Source: JACCTU01 sp963809175
Lineage (GTDB): Bacteria; Actinomycetota; Thermoleophilia; Gaiellales; Gaiellaceae
DNA length: 64,000 bases
Assembly: GCA_963809175.1 (NCBI GenBank)
Contig: CAWEIK010000003.1
Span: 124,001-188,000 of the forward strand
Direction of reading: 5' to 3'
Part shown: in pieces, positions 34,674 to 43,212 of the stretch
How positions within the stretch are numbered: position 1 is the first letter of the stretch
Layout of the letters: each line of letters begins with the position of its first letter
Program-made: the position numbers and the translations under genes
Notes under the pieces: generated by a model
Databases searched by the model: none
What the model saw: the letters and a program-made list of their open reading frames with translations, nothing else
Told to the model about the DNA's origin: nothing

Positions 34674-35843
34674 GTGACCCGCCGAGTCCTTCCTCTCCTC
34701 TTCCTCACCCTTCTGATCGCCGCGCCGGCCGCGGCCGACAACGTGACGCGCAAGCAGTCCGTCGACTCGAAGATCTCGGGCCTGCAGGACAAGATCGCGG
34801 CTGCCCGTGCCAAGGAGCAGCGGCTCTCGCGGGAGATCGCCGACGTCACGGCGAGGATCCGCACGCTCGAGTCGGAGGTCGGGGACGTCTCCACCGACCT
34901 TGCCCTCCTCGAGCAGGACCTGGCGCTGCAGCGCGAGCGGCTCGCGCGCATCACCGAGCTGTGGAAGCTCCAGACCGCGAAGCTCGGCTTCCTGCGCGCC
35001 CAACACGAGCAGGCGATCGACCGGCTGAGCGATCGGATCGTCGCGATCTACCAGTCGGGCAACCTCAGCACGGTCGACGTGCTGCTCAACTCGTCGAACT
35101 TCGGCGAGCTGATGACGCGGCTCGACTATGCGCAGGAGCTGGCAGCGCAGGACGAGCGGATCGCCGAGTCGGTCGGCCACGCGAAGGACCGGATCCAGGT
35201 GCAGCAGAAGAACACGACGATCACGCGCAAGAAGGTCTTCGCGGTTGCTCAGGCCGTCGCCGCCCGCACGCAGCAGACGCGCCAGGTTCGCGACCAGCTC
35301 GTCGCGCGCGAGAACGCGCTCTCCGGGACGCGCGCAGAGCGTCGCGAGGCGCTCGCGTCCGTTCAGCAGCAGAAGGAGGAGTACCTCCACGAGGTCGTGG
35401 CGCTTGCCGCGGTCAGCGCTTCACTCTCGTCGCGGATCCAGACCTCGCAGTACGCCTCGTCGGTCGTTCCCTCCGCGAGCGGGTTCATCTGGCCGGTCTC
35501 GGGCCCGGTCACGAGCGGGTTCGGGTGGCGCTGGGGACGGATGCACGAGGGGATCGACATCGCGGTCCCCACGGGCACGCCGGTCGTGGCTGCGGCCTCG
35601 GGACAGGTGATCGTCGCCGGCTGGATGGGCGGCTACGGCAACCTCGTCGTGATCGACCACGGTGGCGGCATCGCCACGGCCTACGGTCACAACTCGTCGT
35701 TCGCGGTCGGGAGCGGGAGCACGGTCTCGCAGGGGCAGACGATCGCCTACGCCGGCTCGACCGGGAACAGCACCGGCCCGCACGTCCACTTCGAGGTCCG
35801 CGTCAACGGCTCGCCGGTCGACCCGCTCGGCTACCTCGGCTAG
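34674..35843 (+). CDS. secreted coiled-coil M23 metallopeptidase (EnvC/NlpD-like murein hydrolase)
   Basis: 389 residues: signal peptide (RRVLPLLFLTLLIAAPAAA), long coiled-coil (about 25-250), then a LytM/M23 domain with zinc ligands in HEGIDIAVPTGTPV (HxxxD), and HVHFEVRVNG (HxH) near the end. A peptidoglycan endopeptidase or activator used at division or growth sites. Start GTG 34674 is the one that places the signal peptide at the N-terminus. A weak hairpin at 35868-35885 follows. Confidence 0.9.
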   Translation: MTRRVLPLLFLTLLIAAPAAADNVTRKQSVDSKISGLQDKIAAARAKEQRLSREIADVTARIRTLESEVGDVSTDLALLEQDLALQRERLARITELWKLQTAKLGFLRAQHEQAIDRLSDRIVAIYQSGNLSTVDVLLNSSNFGELMTRLDYAQELAAQDERIAESVGHAKDRIQVQQKNTTITRKKVFAVAQAVAARTQQTRQVRDQLVARENALSGTRAERREALASVQQQKEEYLHEVVALAAVSASLSSRIQTSQYASSVVPSASGFIWPVSGPVTSGFGWRWGRMHEGIDIAVPTGTPVVAAASGQVIVAGWMGGYGNLVVIDHGGGIATAYGHNSSFAVGSGSTVSQGQTIAYAGSTGNSTGPHVHFEVRVNGSPVDPLGYLG

Positions 35844-35867
35844 CCAGGCGTTTTCGACCCGTCACCG

Positions 35868-35885
35868 CGGGAAATCACGTTCCCG
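35868..35885. terminator. short hairpin after the M23 peptidase gene
   Basis: CGGGAA-ATCACG-TTCCCG, 6-bp stem with 6-nt loop, 24 nt after the stop. No T-run, so only a weak candidate terminator. Confidence 0.3.
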
Positions 35886-35910
35886 TCAGTCCCCCCGATA
35901 GAGGAGCCAA

Positions 35911-36057
35911 ATGAGTCCACTCGTGCTGATCCTGATCCTCATCCTGATCCTGTTCGTCCTGGGGATCACCGGCGTCGTCAAGGTCCTGGTCTGGGTCGCG
36001 ATCATCGCCTTCGTGCTCTGGCTGATCGGCCTCTTCGTCGGCCGGCGCCGCGCCTAA
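35911..36057 (+). CDS. 48-residue hydrophobic membrane peptide
   Basis: From ATG 35911 with AGGAG upstream: MSPLVLILILILILFVLGIT, then VVKVLVWVAIIAFVLWLIGLFVGRRRA*. Two membrane helices with a positive C-terminus, similar in size and shape to the short DUF5670/lmo0937-type peptides, but the match is only general. Convergent with hpt. Confidence 0.6.
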   Translation: MSPLVLILILILILFVLGITGVVKVLVWVAIIAFVLWLIGLFVGRRRA

Positions 36058-36574
36058 CTACTTGAGGACGTGCAGGTCCGGCAGGTTGCGGTACCGCTCG
36101 TCCAGGTCGAAGCCGTAGCCGACGAACAGCTCGTCGGGGACCGTGAAGCCCACGTGGGCGATCGGCAGGTCCTCGACGAGCCGTCGGTACGGACGGTCGA
36201 GGAGCGTCACGACCGCGAGCGACGCCGGCCTGCGCAGGCGAAGCGTCTTGCAGAGGTAGTTGAGCGAGAGCCCGGTGTCGACGACGTCCTCGACGATCAC
36301 GACGTGGCGGTCCTCGATCTCGGCGTCGAGATCCTTGAGCAGGCGGATTCCGGGGCCCGGCGGCGTCGTAGGGAGCGAGCTCGAGGAAGTCGAGCTCGTG
36401 CGCGACCGCGAGCGCGCGCGAGAGGTCGGTGACGAAGACGAGGCTCGCCTTGAGCGGCGCGACGAGCAGCGGGTTTCGTCCCTCGTACTCGCGGGTGAGC
36501 TCGGCCCCGAGCTGGCGCACGCGCGCGTCGATCTCGTCGCGCGTGAGATAGACGTCGCCGACGCGAGGGTCGAC
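36058..36574 (-). CDS. hpt: hypoxanthine phosphoribosyltransferase (one frame break)
   Basis: About 172 residues, purine salvage: hypoxanthine or guanine plus PRPP to IMP or GMP. N-terminal VDPRVGDVYLTRDEIDARV, PLLVAPLKASLVFVTDLSRAL, then after a one-base shift near 36350 (gggcccc) GIRLLKDLDAEI, the PRPP loop VVIVEDVVDTGLSL, and VPDELFVGYGFDLDERYRNLP at the C-terminus. No usual start codon lies at the expected place: GTC at 36574 is where MDP is normally found, overlapping the upstream TAG. The start is therefore approximate. Confidence 0.88.
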
Positions 36575-36939
36575 TAGCTTGCGAGATCGAGTCTGTATCG
36601 CTCGGCCAGGCGCGAGATGTCGCGCTTGTAGAAGAGCTTGACGTTGACGTCGGGGTAGCGCTCGCGGAGCTTGCGGAGCTTGCGGTTCTTGCGCGTCACG
36701 AGCGACTGCTTCATCACGGTGATCTCGACGTAGAGATCCTGCTCGGGGAGGTAGAAGTCGGGCGTGAACGCCTCGACGATGCGGCCCTCCTCCTCTTCGA
36801 GCACGAACGTGCGAGGCTCGTACTCCCACGGGATGCCGTAGTAGTCGAGGATGCGTGCGCACGCGACCTCGGCCTGGTTCGCGAACGTGGGCGGCTGCGA
36901 ACCGCGATAGGCCTGGAAATTCCAGGTTTCCGCGGGCAT
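36574..36939 (-). CDS. PD-(D/E)XK nuclease-like protein
   Basis: 121 residues from ATG (complement 36937-36939). The core reads ILDYYGIPWEYEPRTFVLEEEEG...FTPDFYLPEQDLYVEITVMK, matching the Vsr/DUF559-like restriction endonuclease fold with Asp in PDFYL and Glu in VEIT; the usual motif Lys is replaced by Thr. A basic C-terminus (TRKNRKLRKLRERYP) may bind nucleic acid. It sits directly upstream of hpt and is divergent from the cDPG operon. Function unknown. Confidence 0.65.
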   Translation of the reverse strand: MPAETWNFQAYRGSQPPTFANQAEVACARILDYYGIPWEYEPRTFVLEEEEGRIVEAFTPDFYLPEQDLYVEITVMKQSLVTRKNRKLRKLRERYPDVNVKLFYKRDISRLAERYRLDLAS

Positions 36940-36984
36940 CTGAAAGCAGGGTAGCAACGGCCTCGGACGCCCTAGACTTGCGAA

Positions 36985-37794
36985 ATGGCGACCGACGGAC
37001 GCGCGGGCTACACGATCGCGCACATCTCGGACCTGCACTGCGGCGATCCGCACTTCCAGCCGAGCCTGCTCGAGCGGGCGATCTCGGAGATCAACGAGAT
37101 GGCGCCGCGCGCGGTCGTCTGCACGGGCGACCTGACGGTCTTCGGCTTCAAGGAGGAGTACCGGCTCGCGCGCGAGTATCTCGACCTGATCGAGTGCCCG
37201 TCCGTCGTCGTGATCCCGGGCAACCACGACTCGCGAAACGTCGGGTACGTCCACTTCGAGGATCTGTTCGGCGACCGCAACTCGGTGCTGAAGGTGGACG
37301 ACTGCACGGTGGTCGCGATCGACTCGAGCGAGCCCGACCTCGACCACGGGCACGTCGGGCGCGGCCGCTACCGCTGGATCGAGGAGCAGTTCGACGGCGC
37401 CGGGCCGGGGCTTCGCGTGTTCGCGCTCCATCACCACCTGCTGCCGGTTCCCGGCACGGGACGCGAGCGCAACGTCGTCTACGACGCCGGCGACGCGATC
37501 GAGTGCCTCCAGCGCTCCCACGTCGACCTCGTGCTCTCGGGCCACAAGCACGTGCCGTACGCCTGGCGGCTCGAGGACATCTTCGTCGTCAACGCCGGGA
37601 CGGTCTCGACGCTGCGTCTTCGCGGTAAGACCCGACCCTGTTACAACGTGATCGAGGTCACCGGGCCGCACGTGGACGTGTGGCGCAAGTACCCGTTCCA
37701 CGGCCAGGAGAAGATCATCCAGTTCTCGACCGACACGCGTGCGTTCGAGAAGTACACCGCGCGGATCGAGGGAGAGGTCACGACCCGCTCGTGA
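36985..37794 (+). CDS. calcineurin-like metallophosphoesterase, first gene of the cDPG operon
   Basis: 269 residues with all metal motifs: HISDLHCGD (11-21), CTGDLTVFG (about 46-54), PGNHDSRN (about 77-84), LHHHLLPVPG (about 151-160), and SGHKHVPYAW (about 184-193). It belongs to the class III phosphodiesterase-like group. Its stop overlaps the GTG of the cyclic 2,3-diphosphoglycerate synthetase by 4 nt. The context suggests a cyclic phosphodiester or phosphoglycerate substrate, perhaps cDPG itself; that is inference. Other possibilities are cAMP or nucleotides. Confidence 0.9.
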   Translation: MATDGRAGYTIAHISDLHCGDPHFQPSLLERAISEINEMAPRAVVCTGDLTVFGFKEEYRLAREYLDLIECPSVVVIPGNHDSRNVGYVHFEDLFGDRNSVLKVDDCTVVAIDSSEPDLDHGHVGRGRYRWIEEQFDGAGPGLRVFALHHHLLPVPGTGRERNVVYDAGDAIECLQRSHVDLVLSGHKHVPYAWRLEDIFVVNAGTVSTLRLRGKTRPCYNVIEVTGPHVDVWRKYPFHGQEKIIQFSTDTRAFEKYTARIEGEVTTRS

Positions 37795-39023
37795 AGCGCG
37801 CGCTCGCGATCATCGACGGCGAGCACTACCTCTCGACGATTCGAGACGCCCTCGACGAGCTGCCCTACGAGTTCGTCGCGGCTCACCTCGTCGGCGGGAC
37901 CGAGAAGCTGCGCGGCGGCGAGGACTACGGCGTGCCGCTCGTCGACTCGCTGGCCGCGGCGCTCGAACACGAGGCCGAAGTGGTCGTCGACCTCTCGGAC
38001 GAGCCGGTGCTCGGGCCGCCCGATCGGCTTCGGCTTGCGAGCCGCGTGCTCGCGCTCGGGCTGCCGTACGTCGGCGCGGACTTCCGCTTCGACCCACCGG
38101 TGCTCGAGCCGTTCGACCTCCCGTCGATCGGGATCGTCGGCACCGGCAAGCGCGTCGGCAAGACCGCCGTCGGGGCGCACACGGCGCGTGTGCTGTCCGA
38201 GCGCTACGACGTCGTCGTCGTGGCGATGGGCCGCGGTGGACCGGCGCAGCCCGAGGTGGCCGAGACGCCGCCGACGCTCGACGACCTGCTCGCGCTCTCG
38301 CGGAGCGGTCGCCACGCCGCTTCGGACTACCTCGAGGATGCCGCGCTCGCGGGCGTCGTCACCGTCGGCTGCCGCCGCGCGGGCGGCGGGCTCGCCGGCG
38401 CGACGTTCGCCTCCAACGTCCGGGAGGGCGCAGCGCTCGCTGCCGAGCGCGCGCCGGACCTGGTCATCTTCGAGGGGAGCGGCGCGGCGTTTCCGCCGAT
38501 CGACACGAGCAAGCGCGTGCTCGTGGTTGGGGGAGGCCAGTCGCCCGAGGTCGCCACCGGCTACCTGAACGCGTACCGCATCCTCGTCTCCGATCTCGTG
38601 CTCGTCGTCGGGGCGAGCGGGTCGGTTGCCGCGATCCGCGAGCTCACGGATGTGCCGGTCCTCGAGGCGCAGCTGCGCCCACGTCCGGCCGAGCCCGTCG
38701 AGGGACCGGTTGCGGTGTTCACGACGGCACCCGCAGACGCGCGCGAGACGATCCGTTCCGAGCTCGCGGCGCAAGGGCTCGATGTGCGGCACGTGTCCTC
38801 GAGCCTCGCCGACCGGGATGCGCTCCGCGCGGAGCTCGACCGCGTCGATGCCGAGACGTTCCTCGTCGAGTTGAAGGCGGCTGCGATCGACGTCGTCGCG
38901 GAAGCAGCGGCCGAGCGTGGCGTGCGTCTCGTGCTGCTCGGCAGCGACGTCGTCGCGGAGGGGCTCGACGAGCAGCTCCTCGCGCTCGCGGAGGACGCCG
39001 TCCGTGAGCAGGTGCGCGCATGA
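37791..39023 (+). CDS. cpgS: cyclic 2,3-diphosphoglycerate synthetase
   Basis: 410 residues. It matches the archaeal CPGS family, which closes 2,3-bisphosphoglycerate into cyclic 2,3-diphosphoglycerate using ATP. Diagnostic segments, in order: AIIDGEHYLSTIRDAL, LVGGTEKL, DYGVPLVDS, VVDLSDEPVLG, the P-loop-like GTGKRVGKTAVG (117-128), AMGRGGPAQPEV, ASDYLEDAALAGVVTVGCRR, FEGSGAAFPPI, NAYRILVSDLVLVV and a C-terminal ELKAAAIDVV. GTG 37791 overlaps the phosphoesterase stop, and the stop overlaps the next ATG. Length is near the archaeal enzyme (about 460). The family call is by motif memory. Confidence 0.85.
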   Translation: MKRALAIIDGEHYLSTIRDALDELPYEFVAAHLVGGTEKLRGGEDYGVPLVDSLAAALEHEAEVVVDLSDEPVLGPPDRLRLASRVLALGLPYVGADFRFDPPVLEPFDLPSIGIVGTGKRVGKTAVGAHTARVLSERYDVVVVAMGRGGPAQPEVAETPPTLDDLLALSRSGRHAASDYLEDAALAGVVTVGCRRAGGGLAGATFASNVREGAALAAERAPDLVIFEGSGAAFPPIDTSKRVLVVGGGQSPEVATGYLNAYRILVSDLVLVVGASGSVAAIRELTDVPVLEAQLRPRPAEPVEGPVAVFTTAPADARETIRSELAAQGLDVRHVSSSLADRDALRAELDRVDAETFLVELKAAAIDVVAEAAAERGVRLVLLGSDVVAEGLDEQLLALAEDAVREQVRA

Positions 39024-39917
39024 CGAGCCAGCCGCGCCACACGGACCCGCTGCCGCTCGGCGGCGACGGCGTCCCGTACTCGAAGGGCCTGATGGCGCGA
39101 GCGCTCACGGCGGTCGGCGTGCCGACGATGCGCGCGCACGATCTCGCGCGGCGCGTCGAGGAGGACCTCCGCGCCCGCGGCGAGACGGTCGCCGACCTCG
39201 ACCGGATCGAGGAGCTCGCCGAGGACGACGCCGCGATGGGCCGGCTGCGGCGGTACTTCGCGCTCCGGGAGCTCGACCTGCCCGTGATCGTCCTGCTCGG
39301 CGGTGCGACCGGCACGGGGAAGTCGACGGTCGCGACCGAGCTCGCATACCGGCTCGGGATCACGCGCGTGACGTCGACGGACTTCATCCGCCAGACGATG
39401 CGCGCCTTCTTCTCGCGCGACTTCATGCCGTCGATCCACTACTCCAGCTTCGAGGCGGGGGAGGCGCTGCGCGAGCCGGAGGAGGCGGACGACCCCGCGA
39501 TCGCCGGGTTCCTCGACCAGTCGCGGAACGTGCTCGCCGGCGTGCAGGCCTCGCTCGAACGGGCGCTCGAGGAGGGCTGGTCGATGGTGCTCGAGGGCGT
39601 CCACCTCGTGCCCGGGCTCTTCAACCCGCCGCTCGAGGCGGAGCAGGCGGTCGTGGCGCAGCTGCATTCTCGAGATCTCGGACCCCGCCGTGCACGAGAC
39701 GCACTTCTACGTTCGCGACGCCTCGTCGGACGGCGTGCGACCGGTCGCGCGGTACCTCGACCGCTTCGACGAGATCAGGCGGATCCAGGACGAGCTCGTC
39801 GCGCGCGCGCGCCGCGAGGGCGTGCCCGTGATCGAGTCCGCGAACGTCGACGAGGCCGTCATGCGAACACTCGACCTCGTGCTCGCGGGCGCGGAGCAAG
39901 TCGAACGGGTGCCGTGA
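39020..39917 (+). CDS. 2-phosphoglycerate kinase (one frame break)
   Basis: About 298 residues, phosphorylates 2-phosphoglycerate to 2,3-bisphosphoglycerate, the substrate of the preceding synthetase. An N-terminal ATP-cone-like segment YSKGLMARALTAVGVPTMRA, P-loop GGATGTGKST at 94-103, TRVTSTDFIRQTMR, SIHYSSFEAGEAL and MVLEGVHLVPG match archaeal 2PGK. A one-base shift near 39668 (gctgcattctcgag) is needed to reach ILEISDPAVHETHFYVRD and the C-terminal end at 39917. Overlaps both neighbours by 4 nt, so it is translationally coupled. Confidence 0.85.
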
Positions 39918-40888
39918 GCGACCGGCCTCCCTGCCTCTGCGAGTCGTACGCCCGCGTGACGGAGCGCGCGGCGCTCGCCGGCGCGCGCTGGCTGGGACGC
40001 GCCGACGTGGAGGGAGCCGAGGAGGCGACCTTCTCGGCGATGCGCGGCGCGCTCGACGAGTTGCCGATCGGCGGGCACATCGTGATCGGCGCACCGGAAG
40101 GGGATCCGCTGCTGCCGACGGGCGCGACCGTGGGGGCCGGCGGCGAGGCGGCCGACCTGGCGCTCGACCCGCTCGAGGGGCGGGGCGTCGTCGCGCGTGG
40201 CGGGCCCGGCGCGATGTCGATGATCGCCGTCGGCGAGCCCGGCTCGCTGCTCACGCTGCCGGACATGTACATGCGCAAGATGGCGGTCGGGCCGCGCGCG
40301 CGCGGGTCGATCGACCTCAACCGGCCGATCGAGGAGAACATCCGCGCGATCGCCGACGCCTTCGGCCGGAACGTCAACGACATCACGACGATCGTGCTCG
40401 ACCGTCCGCGGCACCACGATCTGATCGAGGAGATCCGCCGCGCCGGCGCGCGCATCAAGCTGATCCAGGACGGCGACGTGACCGCGTCGATCTCGGCGGC
40501 GATCCGCGGCACGAACGACCATCTCGCGATCGGGATCGGCGGCACGCGGCAGGCCGTGCTCAGCGCGGCGGCGCTCCGCTGCCTCGGCGGCGAGCTCCAG
40601 GCGCAGCTCTGGCCGACGACGCGCGGCGAGATCGACGAGGCCCGAGAGCAGGGGATCGACGACATCTATCGCGTCTTCGGCACCGAGGAGCTCGCGTCGG
40701 GCGAGGTGATCGTCGCGGCGACCGGCGTCTCGAACGGCGACCTGCTCCGCGGTGTGCGCTTCTACGCGGACAGCGCCCGGACGCACTCGCTCGTGATGTG
40801 CACCCGCTGCAACTGGGTGCGCTTCATCGACGGGATCCACTTCTTCGCCCGCGAACGGCGCGAGGAAGTCCGGCTCCTGGGTTATTAG
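39914..40888 (+). CDS. GlpX-like (class II fructose-1,6-bisphosphatase family) protein with altered acidic site
   Basis: 324 residues. GlpX features: DLALDPLEGRG with Asp85 and Glu88, LTLPDMYMRKMAVGPRARGSIDLNRPI, IQDGDVTASISAAI, HLAIGIGGTRQAVLSAAALRCL, and GVSNGDLLRGV. The first metal-binding Asp (in NTADGAAV in E. coli) corresponds to Glu36 here, and the conserved IGEGEIDEAPM loop reads IGAPEGDPLLP, losing one acidic ligand. Within the cDPG operon it might dephosphorylate 2,3-bisphosphoglycerate or hydrolyse cDPG rather than act as FBPase; this is inference. GTG 39914 overlaps the 2PGK stop. Confidence 0.82.
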   Translation: MSDRPPCLCESYARVTERAALAGARWLGRADVEGAEEATFSAMRGALDELPIGGHIVIGAPEGDPLLPTGATVGAGGEAADLALDPLEGRGVVARGGPGAMSMIAVGEPGSLLTLPDMYMRKMAVGPRARGSIDLNRPIEENIRAIADAFGRNVNDITTIVLDRPRHHDLIEEIRRAGARIKLIQDGDVTASISAAIRGTNDHLAIGIGGTRQAVLSAAALRCLGGELQAQLWPTTRGEIDEAREQGIDDIYRVFGTEELASGEVIVAATGVSNGDLLRGVRFYADSARTHSLVMCTRCNWVRFIDGIHFFARERREEVRLLGY

Positions 40889-40908
40889 CCCACAGCTAGG
40901 CTGGGGGC

Positions 40909-41208
40909 ATGCCGACGAAGGAAGAGGTCACCGAGGCGCTCCGCGCGGTCGAGGATCCCGAGCTCGGGATGGACATCGTCGACCTCGGGCTCCTCTACGA
41001 CGTGGAGATCGACGGCCCGAAGGTCAAGGTGATCCACAGCCTCACGTCGATGGGCTGCCCCGCCGGGCCGATGATCCAGGAGGACATCGTCAACGTCGCG
41101 TCCGCGGTCGAAGGCGTCGAGGAGGTCGAGATCGAGCTGACCTGGGAGCCGCCCTGGACGCCCGACCGCATGTCCGACGACGCCAAGTTCATCCTCGGCT
41201 TCGGGTAA
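40909..41208 (+). CDS. DUF59/MIP18 family metal-sulfur cluster assembly protein (SufT/PaaD-like)
   Basis: 99 residues with VEDPELGMDIVDLGLLYDVEIDG and LTSMGCPAGPMIQEDI, the family's conserved Cys. Members assist Fe-S cluster maturation or, as PaaD, phenylacetyl-CoA epoxidase assembly; no paa genes are here. ATG 40909, 20 nt after glpX. It may be the last gene of the operon. Convergent with an alcohol dehydrogenase gene. Confidence 0.9.
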   Translation: MPTKEEVTEALRAVEDPELGMDIVDLGLLYDVEIDGPKVKVIHSLTSMGCPAGPMIQEDIVNVASAVEGVEEVEIELTWEPPWTPDRMSDDAKFILGFG

Positions 41209-41211
41209 GCG

Positions 41212-42202
41212 CTAGCCCGGAATCGCGAGCACGATCTTGCCGAGCTGCTCGCCCGCCTCGAGGCGCTCGTGCGCTTCGCGGATCGCTTCGAGCGGATAGA
41301 CGCGGTCGATCACCGGCTTCGCGCGGCCGGTGCGGACGAGCTCGTACGCGGCCTCGAAGTCCGCGCGCGTGCCCATCGTCGAGCCGACGATCGTCAGCTG
41401 CTTCCACCAGACGCGGTGGAGCTGTGCCGGCGGGTTCGGGCCGCTCGTGGCACCGCAGACGGCGATCCGGCCGCCCGGCGCAGCGACGGCGAGCGAGGTC
41501 TTCCACGTCGCCTCGCCGACGTGCTCGACGACGACGTCGATGCCCGCACCGCCGGTCGCCTCCTTCGCGGCGGCGGCGACGTCGCCCGTCGCGTGGTTGA
41601 CGACGGCGTCCGCGCCGAGCTCCTGCGCGCGCTCGAGCTTCTCGTCGCTCGACGAGGTGACGAGCACGCGCGCGCCGAGCGCCTTCGCGATCGTCAGCGC
41701 GGCCGTCGCAACACCGCCGCCGATGCCCCAGACGAGCACCCACTCGCCCTCGACGAGCCCCGCACGCGTCTTCAGCATCCGGTACGCGGTCTCGAAGACG
41801 AGCGGGAAGGCGGCGGCGTCCTCGAACGACAGCGCGTCGTCGAGCGCGATAGACGTTCGTCGCCGGCACCGCGATCAGCTCTGCGTTCGTCCCGTCCGTG
41901 TGCTCGCCGACGACGCTGATCGATCGTCCGTGCTCGAGACCCGGGTTGATCACGACCCGCTGGCCGAGCGCGAGCCCGTCGACGCCTTCCCCGAGCGCCT
42001 CGACGGTCCCCGCGCCGTCGGCGCCGAGGATCCGCGGCTTCGGCACGGAAGGGAGGCCCTTGCGCACCCAGAGATCGAGGTGGTTGAGCGCGCTGGCGCG
42101 AAGGCGGATGAGCACCTCGCCGGCCGCGGGCTCGGGGTCGGGCGCGTCCTCGTACCGCAGGACGTCGGGGCCTCCGTCCTCGTGGATTCGTACGGCTTTC
42201 AG
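41212..42202 (-). CDS. zinc-type alcohol dehydrogenase/quinone oxidoreductase (one frame break)
   Basis: About 329 residues, MDR superfamily. N-terminal KAVRIHEDGGPDVLRYEDAP, the GroES-like fold with ILGADGAGTVEALGEGVDG, the NAD(P) Rossmann motif VWGIGGGVATAALTIAKALGARV, and a C-terminal AHERLEAGEQLGKIVL. Frame shifts by one near 41848 (tatcgcgctcgac) to continue as ALDDALSFEDAAAFPLVFETAY. The catalytic and structural zinc Cys cluster is not obvious, so a quinone reductase-like enzyme is possible. The N-terminus begins at CTG (complement 42200-42202); no ATG, GTG or TTG fits. Confidence 0.85.
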
Positions 42203-42208
42203 GGCACA

Positions 42209-43212
42209 ATGGGTTCGATGACGGGGCCTGAGCTTAGTCGGCTCGGCGAGGAGCTCGGTCTCGATGCGGTCGGGGCCGCGCCCGTCGCGGCGTACACGGA
42301 GACCGAACGCCACATCCGTGAGCGCCGCGAGCGCGGCCTGTTCGCGGACATGCAGTTCACGATGGCGAAGCCCGAGATCTCGTGTCACCCCGAGACGCTG
42401 CTCGCCGGTGCGCGCACCGTCGTCTCGGCAGCGCTCTGCTACTACGCGCCCGCACCGGAACAGCCCGACGGAACGGGCCGTTTGCCGCGCTACACGTGGC
42501 GTCACGCCTACGCCGAGCTCCGCGAGAAGCTCGACGCGCTCGGCCGCGCGCTCGGCGGCGAGTATCGCGTGCTCGTCGACGAGAACGACCACGTCGACCG
42601 GGAGGCCGCGGCGCGCGCTCGGGCGTCGGCTTCTACGGCAAGAACACGCTCCTGATCACCCGGCGCCACGGCTCCTGGGTCGTCCTCGGGACGCTCGTCA
42701 CCGAAGCGGCACTCGAGGCGACGCCACCGCTCGGCGCCGACTGCGGCGAGTGCCGCCTCTGCGTCGACGCCTGCCCGACCGGGGCGCTCGACGAGCCGGG
42801 CGTTCTCGACTCGACGCGCTGCCTCTCCTACTGGACGCAGTCCCGCACGCCGATCCCGGTGGAGTACCGGGCGGCGCTCGAGGACCGCGTCTACGGCTGC
42901 GACATCTGCCAGGACGTCTGCCCGTGGAACCGCGGCGTCGAGAAGCGTCGCGCCGGCGAGCGGCACGGCGAGGCGTTCGTCTCGCTCGTCGACTGGCTCG
43001 AAGCCGACGACGCGGACCTGCGCGCGCGTTACGACCGTCTTTACGTCCCCCGCAACGACCCCCGTTTCCTTCGCCGCAACGCGCTCGTCGCAGCAGGGAA
43101 CGTCGGCGGTGATCGAGAGCGCGCTGCCGTGGCGCCGTATGCGGAGTCCGAGGACGAGCTGCTTCGCGAGCACGCGCTCTGGGCGCTTGAGCGAATCGAC
43201 GCGCGGCCATGA
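42209..43212 (+). CDS. queG: epoxyqueuosine reductase QueG (one frame break)
   Basis: About 334 residues, cobalamin-dependent reductase that makes queuosine from epoxyqueuosine in tRNA. N-terminal GLDAVGAAPVAAYTETERHI and MAKPEISCHPETLLAGARTVV, then after a break near 42612 (gcgcgcgctcgggc; minus one or plus two bases) GVGFYGKNTLLI, the 4Fe-4S ligands CGECRLCVDACPTGAL and CDICQDVCPWN, and a C-terminal HEAT-like part. ATG 42209 or 42218. Divergent from the alcohol dehydrogenase with starts 7 nt apart. queA and tgt lie 17 kb away. Confidence 0.9.
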
